DNA from: JBIKIW01 sp044361365
GTDB taxonomy: Bacteria; Patescibacteriota; JACMRA01
DNA length: 64,000 nucleotides
Reading direction: 5' to 3'
NCBI GenBank assembly: GCA_044361365.1
Contig: JBIKIW010000001.1
Location: 1-64,000, forward strand
Program-made: the position numbers and the translations under genes
Notes under the pieces: generated by a model
Seen by the model: the letters and a program-made list of their open reading frames with translations, nothing else
Databases searched by the model: none
Told to the model about the DNA's origin: nothing
Shown: piece after piece, positions 61,352 to 64,000 of the stretch
Layout: every line of letters begins with the position of its first letter
How positions within the stretch are numbered: position 1 is the first letter of the stretch

Positions 61352-61531
61352 CTAAGGCTATTTTTAGCCAACAAGTAGTTTTGGTCAAAGGGGTGGGTTG
61401 GTGAATTAGGTTGATTTAAAAACCAAGAAGGTATTCAGCTTTAAATAATAACAGGGTTGATTTTTTTAAACTGATTAGGCTTAAATCACAAACTTGCCTA
61501 TTTTTGAAAAACTGTTAATTTTTCGCTCATT

Positions 61532-61834
61532 ATGACTACATGCCCACATGGACACGGAAACCTCAACAAAATAAACAAACAAGGTATTGAAATCGAATAT
61601 TGCCCAGTTTGTGGCGGAGTTTGGCTGGATAGAGGGGAGCTTGAAAATTTAATCGATTTAGCCTCCAGAGCCAGTGCTTCAGCTCAAAATATGGCACCTA
61701 ATTTAGATTTTGATAAGCCAAAACAAACCGACAACTTTTCTCAAAATAGAGACTCCCAGCCATACAACAAAGATTTCAAGAAAAAGAAAAAAGAAGGGTT
61801 TTTAGGTGAGATTTTCGATTTCGATTTGTTTTAG
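61532..61834 (+). CDS. TFIIB-like zinc-ribbon protein
   Basis: The 100-residue protein has a zinc ribbon (TTCPHGHG and EYCPVCGGVWLDRGELENLIDLA), the zf-TFIIB pattern common in small bacterial proteins of unknown function. A disordered Asn/Gln/Asp stretch and a Lys-rich C-terminus (FKKKKKEGFLGEIFDFDLF) follow. The WLDRGEL helix is typical. The gene may help in nucleic-acid or protein interactions. It precedes the restriction-modification genes but is probably a separate unit. Confidence 0.75.
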   Translation: MTTCPHGHGNLNKINKQGIEIEYCPVCGGVWLDRGELENLIDLASRASASAQNMAPNLDFDKPKQTDNFSQNRDSQPYNKDFKKKKKEGFLGEIFDFDLF

Positions 61835-61893
61835 TTTTGTAAGATAAAAAACGGTATAAATCAAGATTTTTTTAAACTCGAAGAAAATTTATA

Positions 61894-61924
61894 GTGCTAA
61901 AATAACTTTATTGACAAATAGCAC
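61894..61924 (+). promoter_or_regulatory. Inverted repeat upstream of the methyltransferase gene
   Basis: GTGCTA (61894-61899) and TAGCAC (61919-61924) flank a TTGACA box (61911-61916). No good -10 lies at the usual spacing (TATAAT follows 23 bases later). The arrangement suits repression of the restriction-modification operon, but no controller protein is identified. Confidence 0.35.
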
Positions 61925-61953
61925 ATTACTATATTTTTTATAATGACACCGTT

Positions 61954-63006
61954 ATGACGCCAACTCACTTTAAATTTATTGATCTGTTTGCAGGAATAGG
62001 AGGCTTTAGAATAGCCTTGGATAATTTAGAGGGCGAGTGTGTTTTTAGCTCTGATATTGATCTGGAGTGTCAAAAAACTTATCAAGCAAATTTTGGAGAA
62101 TTACCTTTTGGCGATATTACAAAAATTGATCCAGAAAATGTACCTCAGCATGATGTTTTGTGTGCGGGTTTTCCATGTCAGCCATTTTCTATTTGTGGCT
62201 TGCAGAGGGGTTTTGAAGATACCAGGGGTACCTTGTTTTTTAATATAATGCAGATTATTAAAGCACAAAATCCTAGTATAGTTTTTTTAGAAAATGTAAA
62301 ACATCTTAAACATCACGACAAAGGGCGAACTCTAGAAGTTATTGTAGAAACCTTGCAAAACGAAGGTTATTTTGTAAATTGGAAAGTTTTAAATGCAAAA
62401 AATTTTGGTTTGGCTCAAAATCGAGAAAGAATCATTATTATAGGCACAAAGAACAAACCTTTTAATTTTAATAAAATAACTACAAAAAAAGCAGTCAAAA
62501 TTAGAGATATTTTAGAAACTAGAGACGATTTTAGTTATTTAAACCCAGAGGAGTACACTATTTTGGATAGAAATTTGTGGAAAGTGCAAGAAAGCGGTTT
62601 GATATTTTGTGGTTTTAGAAATAAATCAATTAGAACTAAAGGAACCAGACCAGACACCGAACATTTGTCCAGAGTTCACAAGCAACCAAACAGAATTTAC
62701 CATATTGATGGCACTCACCCAACTATACCTTCGCAAGAGGTTTCAGGTAGGTTTTTTATTTATGACGGTGAAAAAGTCAGAAAAATGACTATAAAAGAGT
62801 GTTTCAGGTTACAAGGTTTTCCAGACGATTACAAAAAAATTAGTTCAAATGGAAATTTATACAAACAAATTGGTAACTCTGTAGCCATTCCGATGATTCA
62901 AGCAGTTGGGGAAGAGTTGGTAAAAAGTCATTTGATTGATAGAAGTCCTATTTTAAATCATGTTTTTAGTTTGGAGAAAGTATCAGTGATGGAAAGGTTG
63001 TTTTAG
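61954..63006 (+). CDS. DNA (cytosine-5) methyltransferase
   Basis: The 350-residue protein has all C5-methyltransferase motifs in order: LFAGIGGFRIALD (I), GFPCQPFSICG (IV, catalytic Cys), FLENVKHL (VI), QNRERIIIIG (VIII) and KQIGNSVAIPMIQAVG (X). The target-recognition region lies between about residues 185 and 280. It would protect host DNA from the restriction enzyme encoded downstream. A short promoter-like region with a GTGCTA/TAGCAC repeat precedes it. The specificity cannot be read by eye. Confidence 0.93.
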   Translation: MTPTHFKFIDLFAGIGGFRIALDNLEGECVFSSDIDLECQKTYQANFGELPFGDITKIDPENVPQHDVLCAGFPCQPFSICGLQRGFEDTRGTLFFNIMQIIKAQNPSIVFLENVKHLKHHDKGRTLEVIVETLQNEGYFVNWKVLNAKNFGLAQNRERIIIIGTKNKPFNFNKITTKKAVKIRDILETRDDFSYLNPEEYTILDRNLWKVQESGLIFCGFRNKSIRTKGTRPDTEHLSRVHKQPNRIYHIDGTHPTIPSQEVSGRFFIYDGEKVRKMTIKECFRLQGFPDDYKKISSNGNLYKQIGNSVAIPMIQAVGEELVKSHLIDRSPILNHVFSLEKVSVMERLF

Positions 63007-63007
63007 T

Positions 63008-63691
63008 ATGGCTAATGTAATTATCAATGGAATCCAGGCGGAAATTGATAATGGTTTATCAAACATTGTTGGTTATAATTTTTTAAAAACCGTATTTTCA
63101 AATCATCAAACTATTCAGAAAAAAAGAGCAGAAGAATTTTTAGAATTTATCAAAGAAAATGAACAGAAATTTACTGTTGAACTTATAAATAATGAATGTT
63201 TTGTATCAGGCTTAGCTTTAACTTTAAGAGAAATAATTCAACAATACTCAGAAATTAAAAGGGTAAAAATTTACTCAATTTTTCTAGGTTTTGTAGAGTC
63301 AGAAGATAAAGAAAATTTTGAGTTAGAAAAAATGTATCATACTTTGAATTTGATGTCGCTAGAAGACCTACACATCTTAAATAACTATAGTGGCTTAGGA
63401 GTTTTTAGATTAACACAAGACGAGGTTGTGCAAGAGACAAAAGATGGTATTAAGGTTTTATTTAGTCGTGAAAATATGAAAAACTTAGCCTCGATAGGGA
63501 TTGTAAAGGAAGACATAGAATTTAGAGATGAAAAGGAGGCAAGGGTCGGGAATTTAAACAGCTCAACATTTTCAGTTTTGGAAGATTCATTGTTTAAAAA
63601 AGGTGTTATCTATGTTGAAATTTATGAATACACCAATTTTGGTAAAAAATTTAAAAAATTCGCTTTCTCACAAAACAGATTAAAAATATAA
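63008..63691 (+). CDS. Restriction-modification operon protein, unknown function
   Basis: The 227-residue soluble protein starts 1 base after the methyltransferase stop, so it is coupled to it. It is mixed alpha/beta with a C-terminal strand-rich part (GVIYVEIYEYTNFGKKFKKF). The central region has several acidic residues (VESEDKENFELEK), but I cannot place a nuclease motif. It may be a second restriction subunit, a specificity or immunity factor. No helix-turn-helix typical of C-proteins is evident. Confidence 0.55.
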   Translation: MANVIINGIQAEIDNGLSNIVGYNFLKTVFSNHQTIQKKRAEEFLEFIKENEQKFTVELINNECFVSGLALTLREIIQQYSEIKRVKIYSIFLGFVESEDKENFELEKMYHTLNLMSLEDLHILNNYSGLGVFRLTQDEVVQETKDGIKVLFSRENMKNLASIGIVKEDIEFRDEKEARVGNLNSSTFSVLEDSLFKKGVIYVEIYEYTNFGKKFKKFAFSQNRLKI

Positions 63692-63703
63692 AATAATTCT
63701 GAC

Positions 63704-64000
63704 ATGTCCCAAGCCCATCACCAACTTTTAGAAGATATTTACAACCAAGTTTTAGCTGAACTTGAGGCAAGGGATTTTGTGGCTAACACACCAAAAGAAT
63801 TAAATATTGAAGTTATAAATTGGATTGAAATAATTGCCAAAAATAGCGAGAATTTTTTGGGTGTTTTGAATGTAACTGTAACCAGTTTAACTGAAAAAAT
63901 AGTTAGTCCTAATCAAGATATTAGAAAACATCAGGCAAAAATGGAAGGAGGTTATTCTGGTAGAACGCTGGACACAAAAACCATTGCACCTTGGCTCAAA
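63704..64000 (+). CDS. Probable restriction endonuclease, N-terminal part (cut by window end)
   Basis: The ATG at 63704 opens a frame that runs off the window (99 residues visible). The first 90 residues are helical and lead to EGGYSGRTLDTKTIAPWL. A short (Y)SGR(T/S)xDTK segment is seen near the N-terminus of several type II restriction enzymes that pair with C5-methyltransferases. Its place as the third gene of the methyltransferase operon supports this role. The exact family and recognition site are not determined. Confidence 0.6.
   Translation, partial: MSQAHHQLLEDIYNQVLAELEARDFVANTPKELNIEVINWIEIIAKNSENFLGVLNVTVTSLTEKIVSPNQDIRKHQAKMEGGYSGRTLDTKTIAPWLK

Overview
The window is about two-thirds A+T and gene-dense. 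Its gene set points to a small-genome bacterium of the Candidate Phyla Radiation (Patescibacteria). It holds core information-processing genes, a MurG-like and an UppS-like cell-wall gene, V-type rather than F-type ATPase subunits, almost no biosynthesis beyond a lone trpA and a transaldolase, and many membrane-anchored secreted proteins. UGA is a normal stop (for example at the ends of the genes at 26639-27193, 38489-38959 and 48208-49455), so this is not a UGA-recoding lineage. The phylum is not assigned more precisely.

Layout. 1-7.4 kb: a broken valS. A middle piece without the HIGH region (603-3179) carries a complete alpha/beta-hydrolase domain. A separate C-terminal piece (6529-7347) lies 3.3 kb downstream, behind a predicted nuclease, a PIN/Phd toxin-antitoxin pair and a DUF218 gene. 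7.4-13.6 kb: nrdR, efp, tRNA-Ser, membrane proteins, a hydrolase, an RsmF-like rRNA methylase and a membrane-anchored glucosaminidase-like protein. 13.7-17 kb: tRNA-Ile(UAU) with a degenerate tandem copy, an isolated LeuRS editing-domain fragment, and a nuclease-methylase fusion. 17-25.7 kb: secA, a giant cysS with about 600 extra residues (DUF559 nuclease plus two P-loop kinase-like domains), and membrane proteins. 25.8-38.5 kb: tRNA-Leu, a frameshifted gene, an S26 peptidase, transaldolase, a uvrC lacking its 3' half, trpA, an HxlR regulator and a VOC protein, tRNA-Trp, murG, a recG lacking its 5' half, dnaX and tmRNA. 38.5-41.7 kb: small accessory genes including a YhcG-type nuclease. 41.8-61.8 kb: gyrB, rnc, a SulP transporter, a PMT mannosyltransferase, a nuclease-IrrE protease fusion, HtrA, an M16 peptidase, HU, V-ATPase D and I subunits, uppS and a very large alpha-2-macroglobulin-like protein. 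61.9-64 kb: a C5-methyltransferase restriction-modification operon running off the end.

The main theme is disrupted core genes. ValRS, LeuRS, CysRS, UvrC and RecG are all split, cut or enlarged, mostly near domain boundaries, and unrelated genes or domains occupy the gaps. The inserted material is enriched in nucleases (DUF559, PD-(D/E)XK) and in short GC-rich palindromes that stay open in frame, including inside cysS and dnaX. This could be a lineage that tolerates gene fission and in-frame mobile-element insertion. Alternatively these may be decayed copies with intact genes elsewhere, or assembly artefacts. The missing pieces (ValRS HIGH segment, LeuRS ends, UvrC RNase H half, RecG wedge) need to be sought in the rest of the genome.
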